Source: Oxytricha trifallax
Lineage: Eukaryota > Ciliophora > Spirotrichea > Sporadotrichida > Oxytrichidae
Length of the DNA stretch: 64,000 bases
Reading direction: 5' to 3'
Assembly (NCBI GenBank): GCA_000711775.1
Contig: ARYC01000571.1
Coordinates: forward strand, 62,001-126,000
A program made the position numbers and the translations under genes. Position 1 is the stretch's first letter. Each line of letters begins with the position of its first letter. The notes below the pieces were generated by a model. It worked only from the letters and a program-made list of their open reading frames with translations. It searched no databases and had not been told where the DNA came from. Of this stretch, positions 33,574 through 45,900 are shown one piece after another.

Positions 33574-35960
33574 ATGGTAAGTGCAATCCTTAAAATTTTG
33601 TGGGTAAAAATGAATTTCTTTTTAGGAAATCCTACTGAATTCAGTGCAAAAGCACGCTTAAAAGAGTACTAACAAAAATTCTAATAGACTTCCTGAGACT
33701 ACCTTGCATTTCATCCACACTGATCACTCTAATAACAACAGCGGTTTCCCTGATAAGCCCCTAAAAATCCAAGACTTAATTGATTAAATTTATGAGGAGG
33801 ACTAAAAGAAACTGTCACATGATTTGCATCTTATCGACGAAGATATCAATCAATGGGTGAGTAGAAAGGAAGAACCAGCTGGAGATTTGGATGTTGTAAT
33901 TAACAACAGAATCTTCAAAAACGAGCATTTCAGAGCAAACAGAAACAAAATGAAAGGGGACAACACTATGCCTCCTTCTTTCGATTAAAACTACAAAAAT
34001 CTTGTCAATTTTTGCCAAAAACATAATATTGAGGGTATGTTCGACGGAAGTAAGTAACTCTCAGAGAGGCAAATATTCTAAACTTACTGCAACAACGTTA
34101 AGGGAGCATTTCTGTCATATAAGGAGGGAGGGAATATTGGACGTACCCTTATTAAAACGAAGTTTAAGTAGAAACCTGTAACGTAAAGTGATATTGACAA
34201 TTAAAAAGTCAGGGAGTATGAAGAGAACTACATTGCAAAGAAGTTGGAAATATCAGTATATTTATACTTAAACACATATTATAGTTGGAAAATAATAGCA
34301 TTAACGGGTTGACCAAGAACCCAAAATTCGTAAAATTAATCCAAACAATACAAAGATAAAAACAAAACAATAAAAATGAAAAAGATTCATAGTAATAACA
34401 ATTAAAAAGCCTATAATAAAAAAGAGTGAATCTAAATCAGACTTAAGTTGTTAGTTAAAATGATAAGATCCAAAAAGTTAACAATTTAAAAATGGAAAAA
34501 CATAGAAATTTAAATTTCTCATAAGATTTGGGATAATTGCTTAATGATTAAGATAAGTCAGATATTTAACAAAATTCCGACATGATGGCTTTTATTGAAG
34601 AATCAAAGGAAAACATAATTGAGAATAATTTATCAGATAATAATCCTATGAAATTAAATGATAAAGTGATTAAATCTTAATAAAAACTGAAAAATATGAG
34701 AGTAAAAAATCCAGAAATTTTCAATGATGACCATTTAACTTTAAATTGGATGTAGAGTCAAAACTTTTAACAAAATCTTTTGATTTTCAAACTCAAAAAG
34801 CTTAAATTCTACATCCAATTTAAAGTTAAAGAGAACAATTAAAAGATTAGACTAATTAGAGGTTGCAGCTTTATAAAAGTATGAATTAATCTGCAATTAA
34901 TAGTAGCCCACTGAATGGCAATAGTTCATATAACAACTTAAGCCAAATATTGAAATAGTATGCTAGTGGATTTATTAACACGCCAACGGACTACAAGAAA
35001 ATTGTCAGTGCTGCTTGGAAAGATAAAATCCCAAGTAATTCTAATAATTCCACAATTCATTTAGATAATTTAAAGTAATAGAATTAGTCATATAAGCAAG
35101 GGGATATAATTGTAAGTGGTGGACACTTACCTAAAATTAGAACAAACAGCATTCAACCCTTAAATGATAGCTTTGTTAAGAAATTTCAATCTGCTAATAA
35201 GAGTAACGGGTATAGAAGCAGACAGCCAATTAATAACGATAGTTCTATTTAGATAAATAATGATTAACTGGATAGTTTCATGAAAAGCAACATTTCTTTG
35301 GACATATAGTACTTGTCAGCACTACCTTCTCAGAGATAGAAATCAAATATTACTACCACTCAGAATAGAAATAACCAAGCTTATAAGAGTTTTGATTTAA
35401 CTCACACTCAACGAGGACTATCTCCATTAAAATCTGGAAACCCCTCCGAAAGTCATTAAAATTAATCTCATTAACCACTAAGGTATATTACTGAGTTGAA
35501 TGAATCATAAAATAAACAATCAATTTACCATGCAACACATAATAAAACACAATTCTCAAAGCATTTCTCACCTTAGAAACATAATCTAGACAGAGTGATG
35601 ATGGGATGCAGAGAATATATTCATAATTTCATGTCCCATTCAGATAGATCATATGTTAAAACTCAAATTGATAATGAAATTTTGAGATAAAAAATTCGAC
35701 AGTAAAAAGCTATTGAGCTTGCCAACAATTTAAAAGAGTTATTTTATATATAATATGTTAATAATTTTCAGTATCTTAGTGATTACAATGCTCCACTGAT
35801 TAAAGCACTTCATGAAGAGAGAAAGATTGAAATTAAAGATGAGTGTGACACTCAAAGAAGAGTCATCGAGGGATTTTAACATAGAAAAATCAATTAGTAA
35901 TATTTTCAAATGCTTGAGAAAAATAGGAAAAAAGCTAATAAAAGCATATAAAAATATTGA
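33574..35960 (+). CDS. Large Q/N-rich protein, unrecognised
   Basis: ATG 33574 is followed at once by a 49-nt intron (33577-33625); a second intron (29 nt) lies at 34256-34284. The first 220 residues look globular (LVNFCQKHNIEGMFDG, LSERQIFQTYCNNVKGAFLS). From about residue 230 the protein is Gln/Asn/Ser/Lys-rich and low-complexity, ending in a charged coiled-coil-like region (EERKIEIKDECDTQRRVIEG) and TGA 35958-35960. The frame changes near 34734-34830, exactly where a 23-bp perfect inverted repeat sits, so an IES or inverted segment may be present. Coiled-coil text continues at 36020-36090 in another frame and may be a last segment. Function unknown. Confidence 0.55.
34734..34830. repeat. 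23-bp perfect inverted repeat inside a gene
   Basis: Arms at 34734-34756 and 34808-34830 are perfect reverse complements (each starting or ending with the core TTTAACTTTAAATTGGATGT), 51 bp apart. It coincides with a frame change in the surrounding gene. Could be an inverted pointer pair of a scrambled segment or a simple hairpin. Confidence 0.7.
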
Positions 35961-36130
35961 TAAATTAAAATGTATTAAATGTTCAAAATAAATATTACTC
36001 CTTAGAACAATAAAGCTGAATGAAGAACAATTAAAGTTAGCAATGAAAACATAAGTATTAGAGTTCAAGTAAATGTATTAAATTTCAATGAACTTCTTAG
36101 TAATTTTCAATAATTTCTGACTTGTGATTA

Positions 36131-38581
36131 TCACTGATTAATGAGACCCTGAGCTTTAGGATAGAATGTTTGCTTTCCTTTTCTGATACTTTTACCAGCT
36201 GCCTATGAACTAGTCATTGTTTGAACCATATTAATCAAATCTCCTGTTACCATGTCTGCCTTCTTCTTTTTGGCAGTAAGTGGGCGTTTAGCACTTTGTA
36301 ATCTCTTTTTCTTGTTCTTCTCTTTCTTAGCTGCTTAATCAGGGTCTTCCCTAACTGCTCCATCGTCTGTATATTTGAAGTAAACACTGTATTTTTCGGG
36401 AGGGACATAAGCGAGTTATCCACCAGTTTCTTCCTCCTCTTCACAAAGGATTGAAGTAATGGCTTCATTAACTCTTTTAGTAGCTGCAGCTTCATAATCT
36501 TCATCCTCAGATTCTTCCATATTCAAGATGTTTTCGTTTAGATTTTAAGCGAAGGCATCTTTTCCCTCTTTCTTCTTGGCTTTTTGAATTTTAATGTTAT
36601 TGCCAGTGTATTCAACGTTTGGAATAATCCAATCATTGATATCTTCAGCCCACTCAGCTCTCCTCTCAATTCTCATATACTCCTAAGCAGGAATAAATTA
36701 ATCGATGACCAAATGCTTTTATCTTATCTCCCTTGTGAGCTCACGAATTCTATCCATAAGATCTTCTCGCTCTCTATGAATTTCATCCTGTAAGTCGCCT
36801 ATTTCGTTCTTTTTCATTTGTACTTTTTTCCAGATCTTATCGATTTCCTTCTTTTTGCCTTCAAGTTCATCTTGTTGATTGGAGTATTTCTTTTCCAAGT
36901 CAATTTTCTCATCCTCCTTAGATTTTAGTTCCTGCTCTAATCTAATTTGTAACACTCTTTTCTCCTCCAACTCAGCCTTGGACTTAAGTAAATCCTGTTC
37001 TTGTTTCATGGCTTTCTCCATTGCTTCGTTTCCATGTAGGAGTTTCTCTTCCATGTTCTTAATACGCTTCAGTAGTTTTTGTTGTTTGGATTTTTCTTTG
37101 TTAGCTTGATCTTCTCTCTGCTTCAATTCTTCTAGGAACTTCATTCTTTCTTCTTCAGCCATTTCTACCTACTGTTAAATCTTTCTACGTTCCTTTTCAA
37201 ACTTCTTTTTTATGTTGAGCTTTTCAGTTTCAAGTTAGTCTTCCATTTGTTTCATTCTTTCTTTATTCTCAACATGGACGTATTTCTCCACTTCAATGAT
37301 TGTCTATCCATCAGGGCCAACTGTAGCTCCTTCGAAAGTTAGCTTTCCTCCTGAAAAGTTTGATAGCTCAGATTTAAGTCTCTCAATTTCCTCTTGAAAT
37401 TCACGGATCATGGTGTCCTTAGGATCTTCATTGATTTTTGGCTTGTTCTGAATATTCTTAGCTCTACTAGCATATCTCAAAGTACTCAAAGTTTCATCTA
37501 TGTTGTAATCAGCAGGTCCAACGTTTGCAATCATACAAGTTTTAGTGTTACCACCAAGTGAGTCCTGTAGAAGTCTGGTAAGTTTAGAGTCTCTGTAGGG
37601 AACGAAAGTACATTTTGGATCTGTTAAACTACTAATAACGTGGCAGAGAGTGGAAAGTGATAAGTTAATTTTAATACCTTCTTTAGCACCTTCACCCTAA
37701 GCTCCAGTTTTGTCTAATCTCTCACTACCGGCCAAATCTACGATGTTTAATTTACCCACTTTAATGTGAGATTTTCCATCAGCACCAATTTGAGATGATT
37801 CAATAGTGATAGTGAAAATACTGTGACTTCTTGAAGAAGTGTCATTCATGTTAGTAGCTCTGACATGTCTATTGACAGTACCTTCATTGTACACTTCCAT
37901 CATATCGTCTGGTGACTTTACCACGAAAGTGCTTAGATCTTTAACATAGACCACGCCTTCCTTCTCTTTCAATTCAAGCTTATTCTGGCCATTCTTTGAG
38001 AGTAAATCTTTGATTTCTTCGTTGTAAATTTCCAAATAGGATGCTCTCACTAGGTATTGACATTTAGGGTCGCATTCTATAGATTTGAATACAGTTTCAA
38101 AAGAACGAGACATGATACCCTTGTGAACTGGATCTTTTGGAATACCACTGATAGTGTGAGTTTTACCAGTTCCTGTTTACCCATAAGCGAAGATAGTACC
38201 ATTTAAAATAAATTTAAATTTATAACTTACTTTGGTAATTGCATCATATTAAGTGATTGTACCCTTCTAGTACATTTTCAATAATTGGATAAGAGATTTC
38301 ATTGAATATATTCTCTTGACTTGCATATTGATCGTAGACTTTATCAAAAGTAAAAATCTTAGGAACTTCATCACCTGATTTCTAAATTATAATTTCTCCC
38401 TTATCTGCAATCATGCGCACTACTTATTCTCTTCCATATTAAAATTAAATAATCTATCATAAATTTCATGAAAATTTATTAAAAATCCATCCCTGATTTC
38501 AATCTTTGACATAGGTCTGCATCTGATAGCGACTTTAATAGCCTCAGATTTACTGCCTCCTGCTTGCTTAGCTTTCGACAT
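36131..38581 (-). CDS. Kinesin-2-type motor protein
   Basis: Plus-end microtubule motor of the KIF3/OSM-3 class that drives anterograde intraflagellar transport. ATG at 38581, TGA at 36133-36131 (minus). The N-terminal motor has [11 protein letters not shown]-loop [10 protein letters not shown], switch [11 protein letters not shown], switch II DLAGSER and [17 protein letters not shown], then the neck [20 protein letters not shown]. Next come about 250 residues of charged coiled coil ([20 protein letters not shown] and on), and a tail with [12 protein letters not shown], the YTGNN block typical of kinesin-2 tails. Two small IESs (38434-38486 and 38201-38255) interrupt the motor domain; with them removed the motor appears intact. 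The 3' end converges on the Q/N-rich gene. Confidence 0.9.
38201..38255 (-). other. IES, pointer AAT (kinesin gene)
   Basis: About 55 bp between ATT at 38201-38203 and ATT at 38256-38258 (AAT on the coding strand). Removal rebuilds [18 protein letters not shown], the invariant run into the P-loop. Confidence 0.75.
38434..38486 (-). other. IES, pointer ATGG (kinesin gene)
   Basis: 53 bp between CCAT at 38434-38437 and CCAT at 38487-38490 (ATGG on the coding strand). Removal joins [17 protein letters not shown] in frame, as expected at this point of the motor domain. Confidence 0.75.
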
Positions 38582-39076
38582 ATTTGTATATTTGAGGATA
38601 TATAAGTTTCAAAATTCAAATTTTATAATTATATTAATTTATTCATTTTCCATTTCTTTCTCTTATTCTTATCGCTTATATTTTAGTTTAATTTCTGATA
38701 AAATTGTATATTTTATAAATAAAAATATAAATTTCATTAAAATAGAATTATAATTATTTCCAAAATGGATAAAATGAGAATGTAATCAAATTGCTTTCCT
38801 AATTTTCAATAATCTTAACCGAAAACTCAAGTCACATTGCTGAAATTGAACAATAAAATATTTAAAATACAAATATTAAGTATAATATTAACTATAATAT
38901 TGTGAGATTATATCTCGTTTATAATAAAGGGAGAAAAAAATAATTAAATAAATTGTAAAAATAAGGATACTGTATAAAAAATATATAAAACTACTAGAAA
39001 ATAAAACAAATTTATTATAATTAAATGGGAAATTTATTTGAATCTATTTTTGCAAAATAACAGTTCTTTATCCCCC
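38582..39076. other. Divergent intergenic region
   Basis: AT-rich 495 bp between the starts of the kinesin gene (minus) and the Cys-rich membrane gene (plus); it should hold both 5' control regions. No motif recognised. Confidence 0.45.
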
Positions 39077-40333
39077 ATGAGTATAATTATTAAATTATTT
39101 TATTTAATGCATAAATCTTTTAATTTTTAGGATTAATAAGACAATCGAATGCACAGGAATGCCCTATATATAATTGTGACTACACTACTAATTAATGTAT
39201 AATGAAAAAGTAAATTTCATCGACAGATCAATATTAAATCACTCTAAATTCCAAAGCTTGCAGAGGTAAGTAAAAATATAAATTGAAATACAAGATTTAT
39301 ATCCACCATTCTTGATTAAAATTTATGAAAATAGTATGGTAAATATATCAATATAGCTGATTAGGAATGTTTCATCACAGAGGATAATGAGTCATAGTGC
39401 ATGACAAAAATAGATAGGAGTATTCCAACTATATTATATCCTGGATATGCCTGCAGTCAATCAGGATCAAAAGGAAAATGTGCTTTTGGAGAAAGATAGT
39501 AATAACTCATTTCTTTTTTATGATTAATATAGTTGCACTAATAAAGCTCAATGTTAAGGATTTTCTTTGTACAGTAAATGTAGGCGCTCTTCTGATTGTG
39601 AGTTTGGGAACTTTTGTAACTTTGGCCATTGTGTCCCAACTTTAGCGATTGGATCTTCATGCAATTCTCATGAAGCTTGTGGAAGAGAAGCCCTATGCGT
39701 CTATGGAGATAGTTCAACAGCTTTTGGAACATGTACTGAAATATTATCAGTAGATGCTGATACTCTAATTATGGGAAAAATAGGAACATAGTATAGTAAG
39801 TATTTCAGATTAGTAGGTTAACAAATCTAGCTTATCAAGGGGACTTAGATAAAGTTTGCAGAACTTACTGGGCAAAACCTTTAAATGGTACATGTGGGAA
39901 AGCCATCACTTCATCTCGAGCAGGAAAGCCTTGCCTGTCAGATGCAGATTGCACAACTTCAGATACAAACTCACTTGCTAAATGTAAATGTGGTTTCTCA
40001 ACAAAAGGCCTGAAATACTGCGACATAGAGGGTGGTGATTAACAATGGTTAGATGCAGCTGATGCTTTTTCTTCATACTAAGATCACTCATTAAATTGTC
40101 ATGCTGCGGAGGGCTTTGGTCCATGTCATGAAAACAGCCTATATTTGGATTGGAAATGCAAGGAATTAAAAGCCAAACTTTATGTGTACTTCATTGATAA
40201 CCCAACATGCTTAGGAGACTTAATGAAATATCATCCGGACTTTGCCGAATATGCTGAGTTGTGCTAAGGTGTCTGGAGTATAGGAATAAGCATTATATCT
40301 ATTATATTTATTGTGTTATCCTTAACACTTTGA
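39077..40333 (+). CDS. Cys-rich membrane protein with C-terminal anchor
   Basis: Start uncertain; an ATG at 39077 followed by a 50-nt intron (39081-39130) gives MRLIRQSNAQECPIYNCDYT, but a signal peptide may lie further upstream. Further GT-AG introns: about 39269-39360, 39500-39533 and 39796-39830. Exons encode many Cys-rich repeats with EGF-like spacing (CRRSSDCEFGNFCNFGHCVP, CNSHEACGREALC, CLSDADC, CKCGFSTKGLKYC) and end with one hydrophobic segment (VWSIGISIISIIFIVLSLTL) just before TGA 40331-40333. The layout fits a cell-surface type I-like protein with extracellular Cys-rich modules. Family not identified; related multi-copy Cys-rich membrane proteins are common in ciliates. Confidence 0.6.
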
Positions 40334-40500
40334 AAGAATAGTAAATATTCCTAGTTTGTACAGATATGATTTTAGTTATTATCCAATTAATTATTATTAG
40401 TTAACATTATTGATTGTAGATCTAGCTAAATGATAAGGAAGAAGCAAAATATTCTTGTTTATTGTTAGTTATAACAATAAAATTACATTAATATTAAAAA

Positions 40501-42347
40501 ATGATGAATATTAGTAGATTAAGAAACAACAACAGAACCAGAGGTAGAGACTTAGTAACGACACTTTCTATGACTGCAGCTGCCCTCCTTGCTTTAAGTA
40601 GGTTTTTAATATATATAGTATAAGTCAAAGGGAAGGGGTATAAATGGTAATACCTTTATTTCATTATTAGTTTATTAAGTAGCATGGATCAAAGTAGCTC
40701 ATAGGTTCAAGCATTTAGTTTTTCAGACATCAAGCTTCCTGGTTTGACATCTTCTTCATTCAGAAGAACACTTGGAGAACCAGTTCAACATGCGCCTGTT
40801 CAAGTACCAGCAGGTAAGTTCAGAACAAAATAGTGTGTTATCCCAGGATTTGATATATTCTTCATTTATTTTCTAACCTATATCAGATTATTTAACGTTT
40901 TTTTATGATAATTATCAGTAAGCTCTAATTTCATAGATATATAAATATAACATGAAAAGTTATAACTCTACTAAATTATAATGAAAATTAGCTAACTCTA
41001 TAAATGGACCTAAAAGGATAATCCATTTGAGTCTATTTTTATTTTAGATTTTTGTGAGATAATGTTAAACTGCCATTTGGAATTTCAAATATTAACCACT
41101 TTGTATAGATTGTCTGAAGTACTCAGCAGATGATCTAGAGAAAGATAAAGCCCATCCTTGCCATCCAAAGAGGTTAGAAGCTGTTTACTATCCAGGAGGT
41201 AAAAGTAAAATCGATGCTCCTATTTACTAAATTATGTATTAGTGCAAGAAATTCTGTCAATTTATTATTTTTGAATGCTTTCATAACATATTATTTATGA
41301 TTATTGGTGTTTTGACATAGCCATATGGATATGGAAGCAAAGCTGAAGAGAATGATACTTACTCATCAGATGACCTTGAAGACAGCTTCATCGCAACTTC
41401 TCATGTTAGCTTCTTGGAGGCAGCAGGAGCTAGAGTTGTACCAGTCAACTATAGATCTAGTTACAATCAATTAATAGGCACACTCAAATAAATAAACGGA
41501 ATCTAAAATTGAAACATTTTTTACTGCCTTATTTTGTTTTTGCAGTGTGAGGTTTACATTCCAGGTGACAGCGCCTTGATTTTATAAAATAAAAAATACA
41601 TGGCTACTCTATCAACAGTTTACGAGTGGGCTCAAGATTAAAACGTCAAATCAACAAACCACTTCCCTATAATGGCAGTATCTTATGGTTTCCTTGCGAT
41701 GATCAAGCCATACCTTTATGAGGAAGGTAAATATCTTGAAAATCTACCAGTAACACTTATTGACTAATCTGTCCCACTCAATCTCAGAAGTAAGCCAGCA
41801 GACTCTTTCCTTTATGACGACTTCACTCTTAAGGAGGCAGATGATATGCTAGACACAGTCAACTTTTACAATGAACTAAATCAAGGTATTCAAAGAAGTA
41901 GTTATAAGTTTAGAGCTAACTTTATATTTTATTTTTGGGATTAGACTTGGAAACTTCTTGAAAAAACAAAAACCACTTGCAAGAGTATTCTCTCCTATAC
42001 TGACTTTCCACAACGATAGAAATGATTAAAATCTTGAATTCGTTGCAGCTATCGAGGGCTCAGACCACCCAATCTGGGGCATTGCTTTCAGCATTGAAAA
42101 GATCCAACACAACATTGATATGCAAATCGAGGAAAAAGTTGACCATGGGCGCAAAGCAGTTGCTGAAGCTCAAAGAATCGCAAACTTCTTCGTAGATGAA
42201 GCTAGACTTAGCGGGCACAAATATCGTAACAGAAAAGAGGAAGCTGCAGCTCTCATTGATAATTTTGATGCTATGATTGCTGAGAAGGATGTTCAGTGGA
42301 CTAGCAACTCATCAAACAAAATCATGGAAGTCTACCTGTTCAAGTGA
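40501..42347 (+). CDS. Gamma-glutamyl hydrolase-fold protein (C26), likely inactive
   Basis: Class I glutamine amidotransferase-like fold, peptidase family C26. ATG 40501; introns 40602-40670, 40814-41108 (unusually long) and 41908-41944; TGA 42345-42347. Matches along the family: IIGVLTQPYGYGS, SHVSFLEAAGARVVPVNY, INGIYIPGDSALI (family: GILFPGG), HFPIMAVSYGFLAMIKPY (family: FPVWGTCLGFE), HPIWGIAFSIEKI (family: YPVYGVQWHPEK), AQRIANFFVDEARLSGHKY. The nucleophile Cys is Ser and the catalytic His of WHPEK is Ser, so the polyglutamate-cleaving reaction is unlikely. An N-terminal hydrophobic stretch (MTAAALLALS) could be a signal or anchor. Two IESs (41225-41302 and 41506-41556) restore the frame when removed. 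Confidence 0.75.
41225..41302 (+). other. IES, pointer ATT (C26-like gene)
   Basis: About 78 bp between ATT at 41222-41224 and ATT at 41300-41302. Removal gives DAP-IIGVLTQ, the usual first strand of the family. Exact edge uncertain by a few bases because of TTATT repeats. Confidence 0.6.
41506..41556 (+). other. IES, pointer TA (C26-like gene)
   Basis: 51 bp between TA at 41504-41505 and TA at 41555-41556. Removal gives GGA-ATC-TAC-ATT-CCA (GIYIP), matching the family's GILFP. An acceptor-like TTTGCAG is present inside but no GT donor. Confidence 0.6.
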
Positions 42348-42903
42348 AATATATAAAATGCTCATTTATAAACCATCTATAAAAGTGATATTGCCAAAAT
42401 ATATTTTTTAAAAATTAAAATAAGTATGTTTCTCATAATTTTATTACAATAAGTCTGTAAGAGGCTTGTCTATGATTTCTTAGAAAATGCATTACATTAA
42501 GAATTACATCAAAATTTGAATATTGTACTAAAGATAATTTGCATTCATTTATCAAATATGTAACGATTATTAAATTCACTTTAAATTAATCATGCTAATG
42601 AAATAAATATGGAAGAATTAAGTATAAAAATGTTTAAGAAAAGGATTTATAAATGTTTAATTCGTTAATATGGAACTCTTTTATCTCTCTGTTATCAGTT
42701 AACTTGTGATTACTAATTTGGCTATCATAAGAAAATGACCTTTCTCAATAAAAGTTTCTTTATGACTTAAGAAACTTTCTTTTTGCATTGAGGTAGAATC
42801 ATTTTAATCATTAAGCCTTTAAATTATGCGAATATTGAAATTGTCTCATTAACTCAGATAATTGCCCTTATAAATTAGAGGATTACTGAATAACGATGCT
42901 GTT
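42348..42903. other. Convergent 3' intergenic region
   Basis: AT-rich spacer between the ends of the C26-like gene (plus) and the SPEN-like gene (minus). No gene recognised. Confidence 0.4.
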
Positions 42904-45900
42904 TCATTTCATGTACCCTTGAGCTGCTTGATTGAACTTTTGAATTTGAATTTAAGCTGATTATTAATCAATAAAAACACCAAGCATGTGCTTTCTGGGG
43001 TCATCAAAGTATCTTTGTGAAACTGTGCTTGGTGGGACCAAAAACATCAATCCATTTTTTAGATAAACCATTCCAATCTATAACAAAGTTCACATAAAAT
43101 TGCTTTACTTACTCTATCTTTTGACTAGAAGTAATCGATATATTGAACAAACTCTGCCTCTTGTGTCTCATTTTAGGGTATCAAAGCAACGATTCTATAA
43201 AAAATTATATAAATAAGTTTGGTCTAAAATGTTTTAAAAACTTACCCTTGTATCTTATATTTGTCAATATCTTCAAAATTAGTTCTGTGTGAAACATTCA
43301 AGTTATAGTCAGTTAAGAATGTGTCATTATGTTCTCCTTGGACTGAGTAGGCATCCACTCCAACTCTATGCTGCTTATTTCTTGTTATAAATCTATTAAT
43401 AAATTTTAAGTACTGTTTTAATTATTTAAGGTATGAATGTAAGATCTTTAATTTATGATACCCATAATTTTAATTACTGTATGATATAAATTTCAAAAAT
43501 GACTTAAAATTCGAAAACACAAAAAGCTAATCTTCCTTAACTCATTGTGAAAGCCACCCTAATCAAACAAAGAACTTTTTATACTTACCCTGCCCAAACA
43601 AACTTATCATCATCGTCCAAGACACACTTTGGCTTTCTGCTATTCCCTCCATTCTATTGTTCTGTAGAATTTCCTCCAGTGGTATTGTTATTTTGGTTTT
43701 GTTATCGTCGCTCTTGTTCCTCCTGCTCTATCTTCTTTTCTCTTTGCTACCTCTATATTTCAATGGGAGATAAGTAAAAGCTTATTAAGAGTAATTAAGT
43801 AAGTATAATATAATGTTATATAGTAGTATTAGATGTAGTAGTATATGTAAACAAGCAAATATATGAAAGATACCTAGCTTCCTTAAAGAAGAAAAGCTAA
43901 GCATCAAGCATTTATCAGTGCTTAAGTTCTAGTGTACAATCTCAATGATATATGGAGGATATAATGTGTTGTTTATTACAATTAGGGCCATGATGTCGTT
44001 GATCTTTCCGCCGCTTTCTGGTACTGTCGCTGGTCCTCCTGTCTGTCCTGCAGCTGTCATTTGTTGTGTAAGTTGTCCTGCCATTCCCATATTCATTTAG
44101 TTTGGGGCAGCTCCCCCAATTGGATTAGACATTTGAGTCATCAAAGGATTCGAAAGAAGAGGATTAATGGGAATGGGCTAGGAAGCACCTGGCATCTACT
44201 ACCAGGTGGAAGAAGGAATCAAATTAGATTAATTAGGATTATTATGCATAAACTAACCACCCATCTGAGTGGAGAATTAGTTTTACTGCATATTTAATGA
44301 TGGATTAGTAGGGTTTTGCGATTACACACTCTAAGCATTCATTAACAAAGGATTTATGGGAGTTTGCTGTGGAAGCTATTGTTAAATTTGCTGCTCTGGA
44401 TTTGATTGCTGTGGTTAACCTGGCTTGATCATGTTTATCAAATTTGTCATCATTTACTGAGCTGAGTCTGGTTAATTTGTTGGTGCTGCTTAGTTTGAAT
44501 TTTCACCTTGGCCTATCTGACTTGGTAAAGATTGATTTTGATTTATCAGCTATTAATCAGTAACCTATAAACTTTATTAAGAGTTAATTCTTACCAAAGG
44601 CTGTTGTTGATTCATCAATAGAGGATTTTGCATTATTGGATTTGATACGTTTGGTCGAAACTGGTTTTGAGGCATGTTAAAAGAATTCATTTAGTTCGCA
44701 GGGAACATGTTAGGTCGCATCATGTTTTATTACCCCATCATCATATTTGGGTGACCCATCATCATTTAGTTTTGAGGTACAATTTATCTAGCCATATATG
44801 GATTGAACTGCTGTCTGAATTACTGTTAATACCCTTGCATCATGGCATTTGGTGCCATTTGCCTCATATTTTGATTAATTCCTGTAAACCCTCCATACTG
44901 ATTCATTTAGTTCATAGGTTAATCAAAAGTTGGTACTTTTCCTTGACTGAGCTGTTGAATAAAGTCTGCAATAATTTGTTTTGCATTTCCAGGATTCAAA
45001 TTTATCTGGTTAATCAAAGCCTAAGCCACTTAAGGGTTTTATTGCATAATTTTTTAGACTATATATAAAGTTAAATTATTTAAATTATTACAATCAGGTG
45101 ACTACTGTAGAGTTTAAATTAACTACTGAGCTTCCTAAGAAGCTTGCTACTACTATTAGATATTAATATTGGACATTATCATAGCAGGATTGCTATGTGG
45201 TATGGGGACATTTGCGTTTATTATTGTTTGATACTAATTTGAGTGAGGACCCATCTATGGGTTGTTAAAATCCTTGCATCTCTTCTTAATAGCAAAGAGT
45301 ACCTCGCAGCTTCTATCGCTAAGTTATAATCGAATTTGAGGATTTTTATCCATATCTTCCTTTGCCTTTCTTGCATCTTCCTAACATCAATCAAAACAAA
45401 AAGTATAACTTACATGTTCATAGTAGTCGATAAATGCATGGGGTCTGTACTAAGTGTTAGGATTCGTCTATTTCATGTAGATTGCTCTAATTTTCCCATA
45501 TTTAGAGAAAACTTCTTCAAGTCTTTCTTGAGAAGGCAGTTGAGAGTTAACAATAAATGCTACAAAGAGAGTTGTACAGTTTAAGTAAGTACAATCATAG
45601 CCAGGCAAATCGCCAACAATTTCTGGCCTCTTGTTATAATCAGAGAATTGCACTTTAATCTTGTTTCCTCCAATCTCAAGTTAGTTTGAACTGCATTAAT
45701 CATAAGCACGACTAGTGCAACTTGTCAATTTATATCGCACAAAAGCGTAATAGGGATAGCTTTTATGTTAGTTCATTTCAATCTTCTCAATATCGCCATA
45801 GATGAAGAAATGGGAGTATACAACTTTTTCACTAATATTTTCTGGTAAGTTACCAAGCCACAGCTCTCTCACTCTCACATCTCCTCTTGGCTTTGGACCT

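Noticed and set aside
36584-37109. Plus-strand open frames at 36584-36793 and 36879-37109
   Set aside because: They are antisense shadows of the kinesin coiled coil, rich in Ser/Phe/Cys as expected for the reverse of Lys/Glu codons.
41541-41560. Intron acceptor TTTGCAG in the C26-like gene
   Set aside because: No in-phase GT donor upstream; a TA-pointer IES gives the expected protein sequence instead.
43547-45584. Plus-strand open frames across 43547-45584
   Set aside because: Antisense shadows of the SPEN-like gene, whose minus-strand RRM and SPOC motifs are clear.
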